Of a stretch of 64,000 nt of DNA, positions 45,906 through 58,691 are shown one piece after another. How positions within the stretch are numbered: the first letter of the stretch is position 1; every line of letters starts with the position of its first letter. The notes beneath the pieces were generated by a model. The model made no database searches and was not told the DNA's origin. It worked only from the letters and a program-made list of their open reading frames with translations. The stretch spans positions 12,841,725 to 12,905,724 of the forward strand of contig CM046866.1 in the NCBI GenBank assembly GCA_025617745.1. Reading direction: 5' to 3'. Position numbers and translations under genes: made by a program. Source of the DNA: Heliocidaris erythrogramma. Lineage: Eukaryota > Echinodermata > Echinoidea > Camarodonta > Echinometridae.

Positions 45906-46371
45906 CCCCCCCCCCCCCAATACAAAAATTGGGTTTTTGTAAAAGTACCCCTTGCATTATGATATGTATTTTGGTATTTTAGTAAAGTGAATGAGACTTG
46001 TGCTGCTTTATTCACTGTTTTTCTGTAGAAAGAACAGAACTAGTATTGTACAATCATTCATTTGACCCAAAGTAGAATTGGAGTTTGTGTATTGCAAAAC
46101 GTTTGCTGCAATAAAATGTTGAACCATATTGTTTTGTTAAAATGAAATTGTTTGGTCTTTCAATTTTGCGTATGGTGAATGTTTTGGAGGCACTGAATAC
46201 TAGAACAACATTTACATTGAATATTCAGATAATCAGACGAGTTTGATGAATATAAAATAACAAAAGACATCTGAAAACAAGAATTGATATGTACTGTATA
46301 TTTTAATTATATACAAACAATGACTCGACTATATACATCTCACAAATGCAACATATTTCTTGAAAGACCTC

Positions 46372-46738
46372 AAAGATAAAGTTGAGTTCTGGTCATGAGA
46401 TTGTGAAAGGTTGATTATAGTACCAAGGAGGTTATCACCAACACCTTGCTATTACATAAGAATTGGTGAATGCTGTAAAGTTTTGTAATCGCCAAAATGA
46501 GAAGAAATTGACTTAATCCTGCCGAGTCACATGCACTGCACACAGAAATGTGTATATCGGACTACACACACATCATTGGCCTGAACATTTCAGCTGTTCC
46601 TTGTCATAATGAGAGCATTTGAAGAGCAATTTTTTTTCAGGAGACATATCTACTATAATAATCTTCCAAACTAACAAAAAAGAATGAGAAAGCTCACAAT
46701 TTTTTTTTACTTTTCCTAGAACTCCACCTTCCCTTTAA
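46372..46738 (-). mobile_element. 'aagcttgagttctgg' repeat family, copy 2 (core deleted)
   Basis: It reads in reverse: aaagttgagttctggtcatgag at the left, tagaactccaccttccctttaa at the right, with atgagagcatttgaagagca inside. It lacks the segment that is flipped between the other two copies and is therefore about 230 bp shorter. Confidence 0.75.
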
Positions 46739-47050
46739 AAAGCACTAAAATAAGCCAGCCAGGAGGTCTATAGAATTCAAAACAATCTGGACTACCCAGT
46801 CGACCAAAGGTCCGTTAAATATTTTAAGACTGCAGGTCTTTAATCAGAAGGTTCACAAGAATAAAAGTCCACGATTCGAGTGTTCACACAACTCAATTTC
46901 TTGATCGAATGGACCTTCAAGCTATTAGACTGCACTCCAGTAATGGTCTTTAGCATATTCTGGCAACAAATACAAATACAAACTCTGCACTAAACGTAAA
47001 ATACACATTTGAATATATATGAGAGGAAAAGGTTCCAAACTCCACCAATC

Positions 47051-47631
47051 TTAAAGGGAAATCCAATCTTAATAGCAAGCTGCTTTGAAAGAAAGGAAAA
47101 ATCAGAGAAGCAGATTGGTGAAAGTTTGAACGAAATCGGACAAGCATAACAAGAAAGTTATGAATTTTTTAAAGTTGTAATCACTACATATGGGAATTTC
47201 AAATTGGCCGAATAGGTAATGTCGCTGTGATGTAGCTGTGGACAACTCCCCCATTCGCTCCAACACACAAAATGACTGTCACTTTTTTATAAATGTATTA
47301 CTCGGTAGGATCTTTTTCTTTCATGAGGACCTATAACAATATGCTATCTCCAATATACTTTGAGTACTGCCACAAGGGTAAAAGTGTCTCGAAGAAAACC
47401 GTAAATTAATATTTTTGTGTACGACAAATGGGAGAGTTGTCCACAAAAATGTCACATTCGACTCACCAAATTGCCAATATGAGATTCGCATAGATGTAGT
47501 GATCTCTTTTTTAAACATCCATAACTTTCTTAGTCCTTGTCCGATTTCTTTCAAACTTTCACCATCCTGTTTTTCTTATTTTTCTGCTTTCACAAAAATC
47601 ATCTTATTACCAAGGTTGGATTGCCCTTTAA
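47051..47631 (+). mobile_element. TTAA-bounded MITE, 'aaagggcaatcc' family, copy 2
   Basis: TTAAAGGGAAATCCAATCTT at the left and aaggttggattgcccTTTAA at the right. The body has the same gaaagttatgaat and gaggacctataacaatatgc blocks as the copies at 52103 and 58111. Confidence 0.8.
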
Positions 47632-48210
47632 TATTTCAAGAAAAGGTAAAAGCAAGAATGCTTTCATCTTCTGGGAACCATTAATGCATTACCATACAGT
47701 GCATTATTTAATACATGAAGATGAAAACATTCTATTTCTTAAATAATACATTCTTTTGTAGATAACTCAAAAAGTGTTTTGCTGGAGTTGAGCCCCTTTT
47801 CCTTTCATGTACTCAATCAATTCACATACATTCCTGAGGAAAAAAATCTACTTTCTTTCTATTATTAAAAGACAAATGTGTGACTGTCAAGTGATTACAA
47901 CCAAAACCAAGAGTTCAAAACAATTCATCTGAATAAACAAAGACTTGTCGTCCTAATAGTTGGGTGTAGTGTGTCACTTGATTTCAAAAAATAAATACTT
48001 AAGTACTTTGCATTCCCATATGTATGACATAGGGTACAATTTTAGAGCATACATAACAAGCATGCAGGGTTAAAGGTACATACACATGACATACAATGTG
48101 GTAGGGTGCAATTTTGAGTAATAAAATGCATGCTTTGTTTCCAAAAAGCATGCAGTGTTGATAAGGGAAAATAGGAGGGCAGTTATTTTACCCAATACTC
48201 CATATACATG
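47632..48210. other. Non-coding
   Basis: No gene or repeat of note; short AT-rich palindromes only. Confidence 0.4.
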
Positions 48211-48373
48211 TACAGTTAACTTTGCATAAGTCAAATCTGTTGGGATCACAAAAAATAGTTTGCCTTATGTAAAATTTGACTTCGGAAATGTAAATAACAC
48301 ACGTTTTGCATACTTTTTGGTCAAAAGAATTGATTTGACTTATGCGACCTTGAGTTATGCAAGGTTAACTGTA
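48211..48373. mobile_element. Tc1/mariner-type MITE with 'tacagttaac' ends
   Basis: It starts tacagttaactttgcataag and ends gttatgcaaggttaactgta, inverted with TA borders. A tgacttatgcgacc / catttgactt internal symmetry is present. 163 bp, non-coding. Confidence 0.75.
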
Positions 48374-50622
48374 CTATTAAAAGCATCACTCAGGCATTTT
48401 TTAAATACAAGGAGGGCAGTAAGGTACCAGTTGGGCTAGCTACAACCAGCTTTTACTACAGATATCACAATTTGAGTCCGACATATACATTAGTTTACTT
48501 TCGTAGATACCCAAACAAATCAACACACAATGAAAGAAGTACTGAAAGATTTTGACAACAGTATGGACGGAAAGAGAAATCAAGCATCAACCCATCACAA
48601 TGTGAACTAGAAAATATTCATGCCTCATCATAAATGGATTTATCACGTATGCAAGATGAATAACATGAGAGTGGTTTGTGCAAACCATACTACAGGTACA
48701 TGTATTAAACATTACATTAAATGGGACAGTTTTCTGTCTGATAACCTTCAGCTTTAGTAATGTCTACATTTCAACAGAAAATACTAGCTATAAGTCATTC
48801 TGAATTGTTTAGGGTGCATTATTGGATTGGAGCAATTACATGAAATGTAAACTAACGGAAATTGCTTAAAACCACCAACCCATACTTGTACTGTGCAAGA
48901 TCTATTGATGGACCAAATTCGCTAAATTTCCTTGTTTTTCTTTGCTCACTGCTTGTCTTTTATTCAATGCAGTGTGAATTTTTTGTTGAAATATGTGAGA
49001 GCTTTTATTTTACATCATTACCAAAGCTCATGACTAATTCTAACCCTATTATAAAAGCTGATATCCAATGCATTTTGGGCCTATGGGTGTGAGAGGGTTA
49101 GAACAAGTTACAATAGATGATTCGCATGAAAATGAAAGACGTGCAGGAAGAAAAAAACATTATGAAAAACTACATGTAGGATTAGAGTTAATATAAGAAG
49201 GCAAACTATCAAGATAATTGATATCATTTCCCTGCTGATGATTGTCTCAGCTCATTAAAAAATATTCACAACTTTTCCACCATGTACAACAGGCCATTGA
49301 TAAGGCTTGCCAAAGCCAGTGCGTTATTTAATCATATCATGGTAAATTTTTCACGATAAGTGAAAGTTCCTGATTGCAGGTGCCGATAGAGTTTAGAGAA
49401 AAGAAGTGTTCCATAATGACTGCCCACAGGGAAATTGTATCATTTTATTTTGATGGCTTGCCATTACATAATGCACAAAAATAAATTTACATGTCAGTGA
49501 TTTCATTAAAAGCAAGTTGCTGCCACCTAGCTCGAATAAATGATGCAATACAGAATATGCACACTCTCAACAAAATAGTGCATATATTTTGCTCTTTGAT
49601 GGATCACTAATGTAGAATATATAATATCTGTCTCCTAATGGATACATTTGACAAGGAAGAAACACCAATTTCTATCATGGGCAGTTTATACAGAAGTATG
49701 ATGAATCAATGGTTCTCTGGCAGAAAATATACATAAAACTTAATTCAAATTCTGAGAAAGGTGATAGTGATAATGTTCTCGAAGTTCACAAATTTACAAA
49801 CAATTCAGCAGCTTAATCATATAATGTACCTTTCTCTATCCTCCACGTTTTTGTAACTATTGCTTTCTTTTCTCTTTTTTATTCCTCTCTCTCTCTCTCT
49901 CGCTTGCTCTCTCTCTTGCTCTCTCTCTCTCTCTTGCTCTCTCTCTCTCTCTCTTGCTCTCTCCCTCTCTCTCTTGCTCTGTCCCTCTCTCTCTTTCTCT
50001 GTCTTTCTCGCTTTCTCAGTGTCTTAATTACCTTCAAATCTTTTTTCTCAATAGACCAAGTGACCTTGGTTGATTAAAAAAAAGAGCTGGACAATGCATT
50101 CCACGATGCATATGTATACCTTATTGCCTTTGATTTTGTTCATACCCGGACTCCATGGAATAACCATGCATGAAACATGGCAGACAATGGTGGGCATCTC
50201 TGTAAAAAAAAGTCACATGGGGGCCTGTTTCACAAAACCGTCACCAGTCTAAATTCACGTACATCCCATTCAAGCGTATGTGACACCTTAGTCAAAACGC
50301 TCCAACCGACTCCAACTGTCTCCAAACTGACCAAACCTATCCCATTCTGGAACGTGTAATTTTTTTGTTCGGTCTGATGTTGGCCTGGTGTTGGTTGGTC
50401 TCGTGGGTGCGTCTGGGGTCATAAATTGTTAACCATACATCTCTATGGGATATCTGAGAACTTAAACTTATGATCTATTCTTTCATATAAAACAGCCACA
50501 TGGTCTGTATTGTTTTCTCTCTTACCTATACATTCACTTATTCGTCTCACTATCTCTTTCTTTCTTTCTCTCTCCTTGACTACCCCTCCTAATCAAACAG
50601 TGTCCCCCATCAGCATCCGAGG
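48374..50622. other. Intergenic or 3' UTR downstream of CFAP418
   Basis: No supported exon. It holds the CT-rich microsatellite at 49885-50015 and AT-rich sequence. On the minus strand the part nearest 50622 must be CFAP418 3' UTR. Confidence 0.5.
49885..50015. repeat. CT microsatellite with tgctct interruptions
   Basis: ctctctctctct runs interrupted regularly by ttgctct or ctgtccct, giving a loose 20-24-bp higher-order unit. Confidence 0.85.
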
Positions 50623-53600
50623 TCACCTGACATGCTTTCCGCAAACCCATTTGAGGTCATGATCTTGGCCGAGGTCTGTCTGGGACTTGATGGATCTCCA
50701 GCAACACTGACACGCATAGGCTCTACAACCTGGTGAACAGAAACATTTTAGGAAAGACAAGAAAAGCATTTTTTTTTTAAAGTTATATCATACATCATTA
50801 AATCATGTCTCAACATGCTCTGTTTATCTACTGTGACCAGGGGCGTCGTTAGGGGCAGGGGGTGTGCCACCCCCTCAACACCCCCATTCAAAATGGTCAA
50901 GCAATATCCCTACTGCCACAATGATACATGTATATAAAAATCTGAGTTGCACAAGTTGGAGTAGGAGAGATCTACTTGGATTTCAAGAACACAGGTAAAG
51001 GTAACATGAAAAGGACTCCTTTACGACTTGCATCTCCCAAATGACTCACTTTTACTTTAAGATGAATCTCCAATCATTTAAATCCAGGATTGTATTCTCC
51101 AGATGCTTCTATGAAGAGCTTCAAACTTGTTAATTTTGGAAAAAAATCCTATTTCCATGATTTAAATCTAGTCTTCATTTGTATATTTTCCAATTTACTT
51201 CCAAAGTTGGATGCCAGAGAAAATTCTTCTTTATCAAGCACTCCACATGTATGTCATACAAAAAAAACAAAGAATGAGCCATTTACTTATATAATAATAA
51301 TAATATTAGGATTTATATAGCGCCTTTTCCAAAGGATACAAGGCGCAATACAAAGTATCACATTATTACCCCGGCTTTAGCCGAGCTGCCATGATAGGCG
51401 CTAAGGCATTCAAGGAATTTCTTCCTACCGGGTACCCATTTACTTCACCTGGGTGGAGAGTGGCAATGTAGATGAATGTCTTGCCAAAGGACATTAGCAC
51501 CGTGTCGGGATTCGAACCAGGAACCATGTGAGCCACAGTCCGGTGACGTATCCACTAGACCACGACACCTCCGTGATTTAAATCTAGTCTTCATTTGTAT
51601 ATTTTCCAATTTACTTGAATGTAATTTTGACAAATCTGTTTAATCTGTTAATTTCTATCCATTCTCTGATGAGTGCAAGAATAAAAACTTTCATCTAAAT
51701 TCATTCTTAACAAAGATACAAACCTTTCTTCTTTCTCAGCTTTGCACGTAGTTTCTGGAAGTCTGGAACGTTGTTCCTGAAGAAAAGATAATTGCAGCTC
51801 TGATCCCATTCGTAATCATCATAAAACACTATCTTGAAATCGCAGGAGGTGCAGCGAAGTTGATCACAGGCTCTGAGATATACCAAGGATGAATAAGGTT
51901 TAAAATAGACAATGTTAAAAAGCACTTTATGTGCACTGTTATCAAGTGAAAAAGTCATGGGTTTGGGCCCTGAAAATAATTTTCTTTGGAAAGGCAGTAG
52001 TCTATGGTTGCCATACCTAGAAGAGAGATAGGGATTTAGAAGGATAAAAAAAGTAATTGCAACTGATATTTATTTTTTAAAGAAATACACGCACGTTGAT
52101 ATGAAAGGGCAATCCTACCTTTGTAATAATTTGATTTGTGTGAAAGCAGAAAACTTGAATGAAATCAGACAAGCAATAAGAAAGTTATAATTTTTCTAAA
52201 AGTTGTAATCACTATACATATGGGAATTTCAAACTGGCCGTATTGGTACGGTCACTGTGATGTAGCTCAGGTCAAATTTCCCATTCGCTCCAACACACAA
52301 AATGACTGAAATATAAATTTTTAAAAATGTATAACTCTGTAGGATCTTTTTATTTTTGGAGGACCTATAACAATATGCTATCTACAATATATTTTGAGTA
52401 GTGCCCCAAGGGGAAAAGTACTCAGGAGAAAACCCGAATTTAATATTTTGGTGTACGACAAATGAGAGTTGACAGTGAATACGTCAAAAACAATTAACCA
52501 AATTGCCAATTTGAGATTCACATACATGTAGTGATCTCAATTTTCAAACATTCATAACTTTCTTTCTCTGCTTTCTTTCAAACTTTAACAATCCTGTTTC
52601 TCTTATTTTTCCCCTTTCACATAAATCAGGTTTTTACAAAGATTGAATTCCCCTTATATGCCAAACACCATTCATTTAATGTACGGTAAGAAAGCAATGT
52701 TGATAAAATGCCCTCCTCAAGGACATAAGTGACATGCTGGAGATTAAACCCACGATTTTTGCATTTTTAGTTATGAATTTAAACCATTCGACTATGAATA
52801 CAATAAAGTTGATCCCCTTTCCGCAACTATATCTTAGTAATGCCCCCCCCCCCCCCCTGCCAACAACAACAAGCAAAAAAAAAATCAAATTAAAGTTCTC
52901 AGCTTGGTCCTCTCCAAATGGCAGGGTAATTACTCTTAATCTTCTATGGAAGAAACAATTTGGTCACATTTCTAAAAATAAGTAAATCTAACTACTTCCC
53001 TTGGGCCATTTGATATTAATTTTCAAAACAGAGGCTCACTAATGAAAACACTTGGGAAATTAAACTATACTCCAAGGGATGTCTACCTCTCATTAACAGG
53101 AAAATAAATTGTCAGTCATTTGAAAAATACACATTCTGAGCTTGAGGTCTGTGGGGATTTTATCCCCTTATTTCCTCATTAAAAAGGCAAAAGAATTACA
53201 GAAATTGCCCTTTTTATTTCTTTTTTCTTTTTTTTCAAAACAACCATTTGATTTGAACAATCCATCCACTTAAAATACTAAAGATAAAAATGTCACAGAG
53301 AAAAAACAGTATATAGGATTACAAAACAATTTTTTGCTAAATGGTTTGAATAGATAGAATTACAATAGAAATCATCATATCAACCACTTTCATTTAGTAC
53401 CTTTACCAGTACTATGGAACATCATGGCATAACTGCTTTAACCCTTTAGTCACTGAGGATTACGCGTATTGTAGTAATTTCCTCACTGAACTTCGTCTCA
53501 GTAAACCATCTTGCGGCATAGACTCTCTGCTGTCCACAAAATCTTTCCACGGTATTGCTTCGCTTCAGTGCGGATTCTAAATGGCTTATGTGTAAAGATA

Positions 53601-56600
53601 GCACACATAAAGTTTCAGCGCCCAATTAATATCCCCCCTACAATACATTTGTAGCAGTGTTACATGCGTCAAAGTCTACGGGCGGTCACGGGCGGTTCAG
53701 TGACTAAAAGGTTAAAGTTTTATCTAAGAATGCAAGAATGAAACATTCCTGAAAGTCTTCAAGGGAAATTTGAGTACTGGGAAAGCTAATAAATAATTTG
53801 TGAGCTTTCTCACTCATCTTTGGAAGAACATCATACTAGAAATATCCCCTTAGAAGCATTGCTCTTCATATGGCCCCTATTTGGAATATGACGACAAAAA
53901 GCTGAAGTGTTCAGGCCAAACATTCGTGCCACATGTGTGTGCAGTCTCATAGACCCATTTAAGTGTGCAGTGTACCTGTCAGCACGATTGGGTCAATTTC
54001 TTTTCATTCTGATGATTCAAAAATCTCACAGTATACACCTTTTTTATGGAGACAGGATCACCCATTCCCAGTAGACTGGTTCTGTAATGTACTCAAATTT
54101 ATGCACATTTCTTCTCTGAGCATCTAGTGACGAGCTATTCCATTAAACCTGCTGTTTATAAATGAGCCTCAATGCTTGGAATTCAGTTTGCATACATTGC
54201 TTATTGCTATGTCCGGCAAGCTTTCAGGTTGTCAAGACCAACCATTGTTTAAAAGGTATGTTTAATTACCAAAGAGGTCTTTTGCTCTGAGACAGTTTCA
54301 TTCACAATCATAATCGCATGACCAGCACTCAAATATATCTTTGAAAGAATTATCAATTGATGCTTGGTAAGGGGCATAATAAGAATTGTATCCATGTAAT
54401 CAAAGACATCCTAGAGGAACAGTTTCAAGGGAATTCTATACTAATGACCCCTCTCATTATCTACTGGCCTGCTTTTTCAACATCCATTTCCAAAAATCAA
54501 CCTACATGTAGGTAGTGTAAAATGGAAACCCCACAATGCTGGGACAATAATAGTTGCAGGATTCTAAGGAAAAGCAGCATCGATGCTGATGCTTCTGCCC
54601 TAAATAAATAAGACCGCATTACCACTAGGGCAATTCCATAAAGTCGGACGTACATTTCAGACACTTGAATGAGTCACAGTACAATTAGGAAATAATCAGA
54701 GAATGATTAACGAAGAGGATGGTAGGAGGAGCTGGACTTACTTTTGTACAACGGTTGATCCTACACCCATCACTGTTGAACTGCCGCCCAGGAACACTGG
54801 GAAGCACTTCCTCTCTGATGATACTCCATTCACACCGCTTGGTCTAGAGGAGGAGGAGGATTGGGGTGGGGGTCCTGACCGATGTGAAATGGTCTCCTAG
54901 GACGTTACATTAATCATGAGAACAAAAATAGAATAACGATTAAGAGGAAAATTGAGAGAACAAGTCCTGCCATAGATGGGTTATGATATAAAATCGCTGT
55001 GAACATAAGACAAATTAAAATTTGGCTCGCAAGTAACCAAATTAACATGATACCGTGATTAATGAGGAATGGCCATCAGCTGCATGAGTACCCTTCTACA
55101 CAGAAATCCCATTAGTTTGTGCAAAAATGTAAACATAGGCCCATATTCTCAAAAGTAGTTAAGCCTGGCTTAACTTAGGCCACTGATTTATGGAAGACCA
55201 TTTCATTAAAACCCCTAAGTCCCGTATAAATCACTATATTTATGCAACAAAATTTAAAAAACTACATTGTAAATCATTTTCTGGCATGAAATGAGCATCA
55301 GAAATTAATTCTATCGTGTCTGTTTTTGTATCTGCATTTAGTCCCAGAACTATTGTGATTTTTTAAGATTGAAAGAGGGACAAGGGTGACATTTGGCTCT
55401 CCATAATTATGTGGCCTAAATCTTAACACTTAGGCAGTGCCTTAAGTTAGGCACTTTTTGAGAATATGGGCCACAGCCTCTTATTGAATGGCGTGCAATT
55501 TTGACATAACAGAATTGACAGCAAAAAAAATAAACAATGGATCAGAATGCTATTTAGCCTCAATGATGAAACTCACCAAAGGTTCAGGAACATCTATGAT
55601 GTCATCAATAATGGAATCTAGTTCATCTTTTTCCTTTGATTTGGCACTACATACAAAATACAAAGAGAATAAATAATGTGTAGGAATATTTGCTGATCTC
55701 CATTTTATTAAAGCCAACTGCATCTGAAAAATTGTTAAAGAAAAAGAAAACTATTGTCCAGTACACCACAGCAACAAGTTAAACTATAAATAATGCTCTA
55801 TTAATTTATTGCACATCACTCCTACAATATGACACTTCGAACTTTGAACTCTTATGCACCTTTATCATGTGACATATGTTGATCTGTTTTGTAGTAGACG
55901 TGTGGTCCATGTCTTCATGTAATTATTGTTAATTATTGTTATTTTTTCTGTCCGTTGGTTTTTATCGAATAATTATATTCTAAAAGAAAGAGTTCAACAA
56001 CACAGTCTGCGACAAGGACCTATATGACGCCTCCAAACCTTTTAAAAATCTGTCATAAATCTTTCAGTAAATTTGATTTACCAGAACATGGAATTCATTA
56101 GGTGGCTAATATAATGTCTACAAATTACAAGGTCTAGAAAAATGGACAAAACATTTCACAAAAAATTCAATATATTAAATTTTTTTTTAAATTATAGTGA
56201 ATAGAAACACACCAATTCAGTCAGTAGCACTTCATACCCTCAAACACATTTAATTCTAATGACTGTCTTCTTTCCACCTTGGTAAACTTCCCATACACAA
56301 CTGTATGATGGGGAGCCCTATGTCTGCGCACCTAAGGTTTTGACCTGAAAATGAACAAGAATTTCTTTAATATTCCTCTAAAGCTTTATTTTATATTATT
56401 CCTGATATTCTAAAGAGTAAGTTTGAAAAAAATCTCATCAAAATTAGAGCAAGAACAATGCCATTTTCACAAGAAACGGTGGCCGTGTCATTTCAACAGT
56501 GAAAAAACAATGGTGCCCATGTCTGCGCACTCATTCATTTTACACGCAGTTCGGGAGTTTTGACGTGAAAGAAACTACATTTTGAGGCTTGTGAATAAAA

Positions 56601-57375
56601 TGTCTGAAATAAGACCGTTTTTTTCATCATTTTGACTCGTTTTTTGCATGAATACCTATCGCTATGATAATGATGAAAAGTTTGTGTTCGTTGCGTGTTT
56701 TGTTTTATTAGAATCGCGCAGTTACGCGTGTGCGCAGACATGGGCACTGCGCAGACTTGGGCACGCTAGCCATACAACTACAAGTGTGTTCATACACAAT
56801 GAATGAGTGGTTTCCTATTCCAAAAAGCCAACAAGTTTTAGGACTTGCAGTATTCAGGTTTTGCTATCCAATGTTACACAAAGCCCCCCACCCCCCCCCC
56901 CCCCCTGAAAATTAGAATGACATTATCAATGATCATGAACTGAATAAATCAATACGTCTTTTTCTTCTTCTTCTTCCTCTTGTTCTCACAGAAATCATTC
57001 TTGAAATACACAGCATGAAGTAAGGTAAGAAACACATGAATAACTAATACATTTCCCTGAATTTCAAGACTTAATACCTATCCTAAAAATCACAAGTTCA
57101 TGCACTACTGTAGTGTAGTGTAGATTCCCCACTTGCCACCACACATACACACGGACTCGTACTCCTACGCCGGAGCTCCCCGCGCAAAACAACCAAGCTT
57201 TATAGTGTAGCCATGGCAGCCACAAGCTAATTAAATACCTTTTGCTCGACGTTGGATTTGACTTCGCCCGCGATTTTGCACTTGTGGCCTTTCCTTCGGA
57301 CGATGGCTTCGCAGGAGATTTCGTGCAGAATTTAGTTTCCACCTCGTTGAGGAGATCATCAATGTCGTCGGCCAT
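50623..57375 (-). CDS. CFAP418: CFAP418 (C8orf37) ortholog, five exons, 205 residues
   Basis: Join on the minus strand: 57239-57375, 55577-55646, 54742-54896, 51724-51872, 50623-50729. All junctions are GT-AG and phases agree (2+1, 0, 2+1, 1+2), leaving a single frame from [18 protein letters not shown] to ...WVCGKHVR and a TGA. The length is close to the human protein (207). The N-terminal helix, the acidic [11 protein letters not shown] motif (exon 2), FLGGSS (exon 3) and the conserved C-terminal half match the family, with RCTSCDF (C128, C131), [25 protein letters not shown] (C177, C179, C180) and WVCGKH (C200, H203). The cysteines could bind metal, though this is not established. In vertebrates CFAP418 acts at the ciliary base and in photoreceptor outer-segment membranes; mutations cause cone-rod dystrophy and a Bardet-Biedl-like disease. 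Here a general ciliary role is inferred. The exon 4 donor (GTTTGT) is weak. Confidence 0.93.
51158..51614. repeat. 42-bp direct repeat bracketing a SINE in CFAP418 intron 4
   Basis: tgatttaaatctagtcttca...ttccaatttactt occurs at about 51158-51202 and again at 51572-51615, with almost no differences. The SINE abuts the second copy, but about 80 bp of other sequence separates it from the first. Confidence 0.85.
51284..51571 (-). mobile_element. tRNA-derived SINE, minus strand
   Basis: On the minus strand: ggtgtcgtggtctagtgg (A-box), ctggttcgaatcccgac (B-box), then tttggcaagacattcatcta, ccactctccacccaggtg, aaatgggtacccgg, a second part gccttgtatcctttggaaaa, gcgctatataaat and an ATT tail. Same family as 22714-22992, with an intact-looking head. 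It sits in intron 4 of CFAP418. Confidence 0.9.
52103..52656 (+). mobile_element. 'aaagggcaatcc' MITE family, copy 3 (in CFAP418 intron 3)
   Basis: aaagggcaatcctacctttg at the left, caaagattgaattcccctta at the right; the TTAA borders are eroded. Contains ggacctataacaatatgcta as in copy 2. Confidence 0.75.
52657..53756. other. Intron 3 sequence of CFAP418
   Basis: No exon or repeat recognised. A C run at 52843-52857 and AT-rich sequence. Confidence 0.4.
53757..54346 (+). mobile_element. 'aagcttgagttctgg' repeat family, copy 3 (core flipped)
   Basis: Left: tcaagggaaatttgagtact; right: catgaccagcactcaaatat. Flanking sequence is collinear with the 41-kb copy, but 54095-54237 is reversed (here ctagtgacgagctattcca; there tggaatagctcgtcactag). 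It lies in CFAP418 intron 3. Confidence 0.75.
55138..55472. mobile_element. MITE with 'ggcccatattctcaaaa' ends (CFAP418 intron 2)
   Basis: The left end ggcccatattctcaaaagta and the right end ttttgagaatatgggcc are inverted; next to them are taagcctggcttaac and ccttaagttaggca. 335 bp, non-coding, ending about 105 bp downstream (on the minus strand) of the exon 2 donor. Confidence 0.75.
55647..57238. other. Intron 1 of CFAP418
   Basis: About 1.6 kb bounded by GTATTT (57233-57238) and TATGTAG (55647-55653). Contains the X-box-like palindrome at 57207, a C run near 56891 and no other gene. Confidence 0.7.
57207..57220. promoter_or_regulatory. X-box-like (RFX) palindrome in CFAP418 intron 1
   Basis: GTAGCCATGGCAGC matches the RFX X-box GTTGCCATGGCAAC at 12 of 14 positions and keeps the central symmetric GCCATGGC. 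It lies 19 bp past the exon 1 donor, about 155 bp from the start codon. RFX factors drive ciliary genes in animals; function here is inference. Confidence 0.4.
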
Positions 57376-58110
57376 TTTTAGGGCTTCTATTCGGGCTTTT
57401 GGGTCCCCTTTTCAATTCACCAGCAAACCGATCGATGCGATATCAATGCGAATTATAGCAGAAGAACCGTAAAAATTCCAAGCGCCGCGCCTGTAGTAAA
57501 AATGACCGGTCCGATCCGGGAATGTACGGCTAGCTAAGCTGGCGCTCCGTGATCCGCGCAGTCCACGCCAGATGAAAGCAGACACGATGATTGATTGAAT
57601 GAATGAATGAATCCAATGAATGAAATTAACGGGTCACTACATACATATACACACTAGTTCTGTGCTATTCCCTTGCGGACGAGCACAATTTCATTGAAAT
57701 TTGCCTCCGGCTCTCTAGCAAATCTGGCAATCTCACAGGTACAATGAGTATCAGAAGGAAATTGTGCCCCCCGCATCAAATTCAGACCCCTCGATCTCCC
57801 TTATCTCTTGCTCTTGCTCTCTCCCTCCCTCTCTCCCTCACCCACACACACACACACACACACTCTCTCTCTCTCTCTCTCTCACTCCTTAAGCAATAAT
57901 TATATTCCCTTTTCTCAGTCTCTGTCCCCCTCCCCCTCACTCTTTATGAAAAATTCCCTCATGGACCCCCCCCCTCTCTCTCTCTCTCTCTCAGAATATC
58001 ATATACATGCCATCTATTCTCCACTCTCTTTTGTGCCTTCTTTGTGCTTCGTGGGTTCTGAGCCCCATCTTGCAAAAGACACAAGGATGATAATAAATCG
58101 TGCATTTTTA
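57376..58110. other. CFAP418 5' flank and simple repeats
   Basis: 57376-57600 is moderately GC-rich and probably holds the 5' UTR and promoter (no TATA box recognised). gattgattgaatgaatgaatg follows, then CT/CA microsatellite tracts at 57800-57890 and 57975-57994. No gene seen. Confidence 0.5.
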
Positions 58111-58691
58111 TTAAAGGGCAATCCAACCTTGGTAATAACTTGATTTGTATGAAAGCAAGAAAAACAGGATGGTGAAAGTTTGAAAGAAATCGGACAAGGA
58201 ATAAAGTTATGGATGTTTGAAAAATGAGATCACTACATCTATGCAAATCCCAAATTGGCAATTTGGTGAGTCGATTGTGACAGTCTTGTGGACAACTCTC
58301 CCGTTTGTCGTACACAAAAATATCATTAATTTGCGGTTTTCTCCAAAGCGTATTTACCCTCGGGGCAGTACTCAAAATATATTGCAGATAGCATACTGTT
58401 ATAGGTCCTCATTAAAGAAAAAGATCTTACTGAGTAATACATTTTGAAAAAAATGACATTTTAGTCATTTTGTGTGTTGAAGCAAATGGGGGAGTTGTCC
58501 ATAACTTCATCACAGGGACATTACCTATTCAGCCACTTTGAAATTCCCATAGGTATAGTGATTACAACTTTCAAAAATTCATAACTTTCTTATTGTTTGT
58601 CTGATTTCATTCCAACTTTTACCAATCTGCTTCTCTGATTTTTCCTCTTTCTTTCAGAGCAACTTGCCATTAAGGTTGGATTTCCCTTTAA
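58111..58691 (+). mobile_element. TTAA-bounded MITE, 'aaagggcaatcc' family, copy 4
   Basis: TTAAAGGGCAATCCAACCTT and aaggttggatttcccTTTAA, the best-preserved ends of the four copies. The body is a long imperfect palindrome. Frames through it are shadows. Confidence 0.85.

Noticed and set aside
54703..54900. 65-codon plus-strand frame with acidic end
   Set aside because: It is the complement of CFAP418 exon 3, which has splice sites and family similarity on the minus strand.
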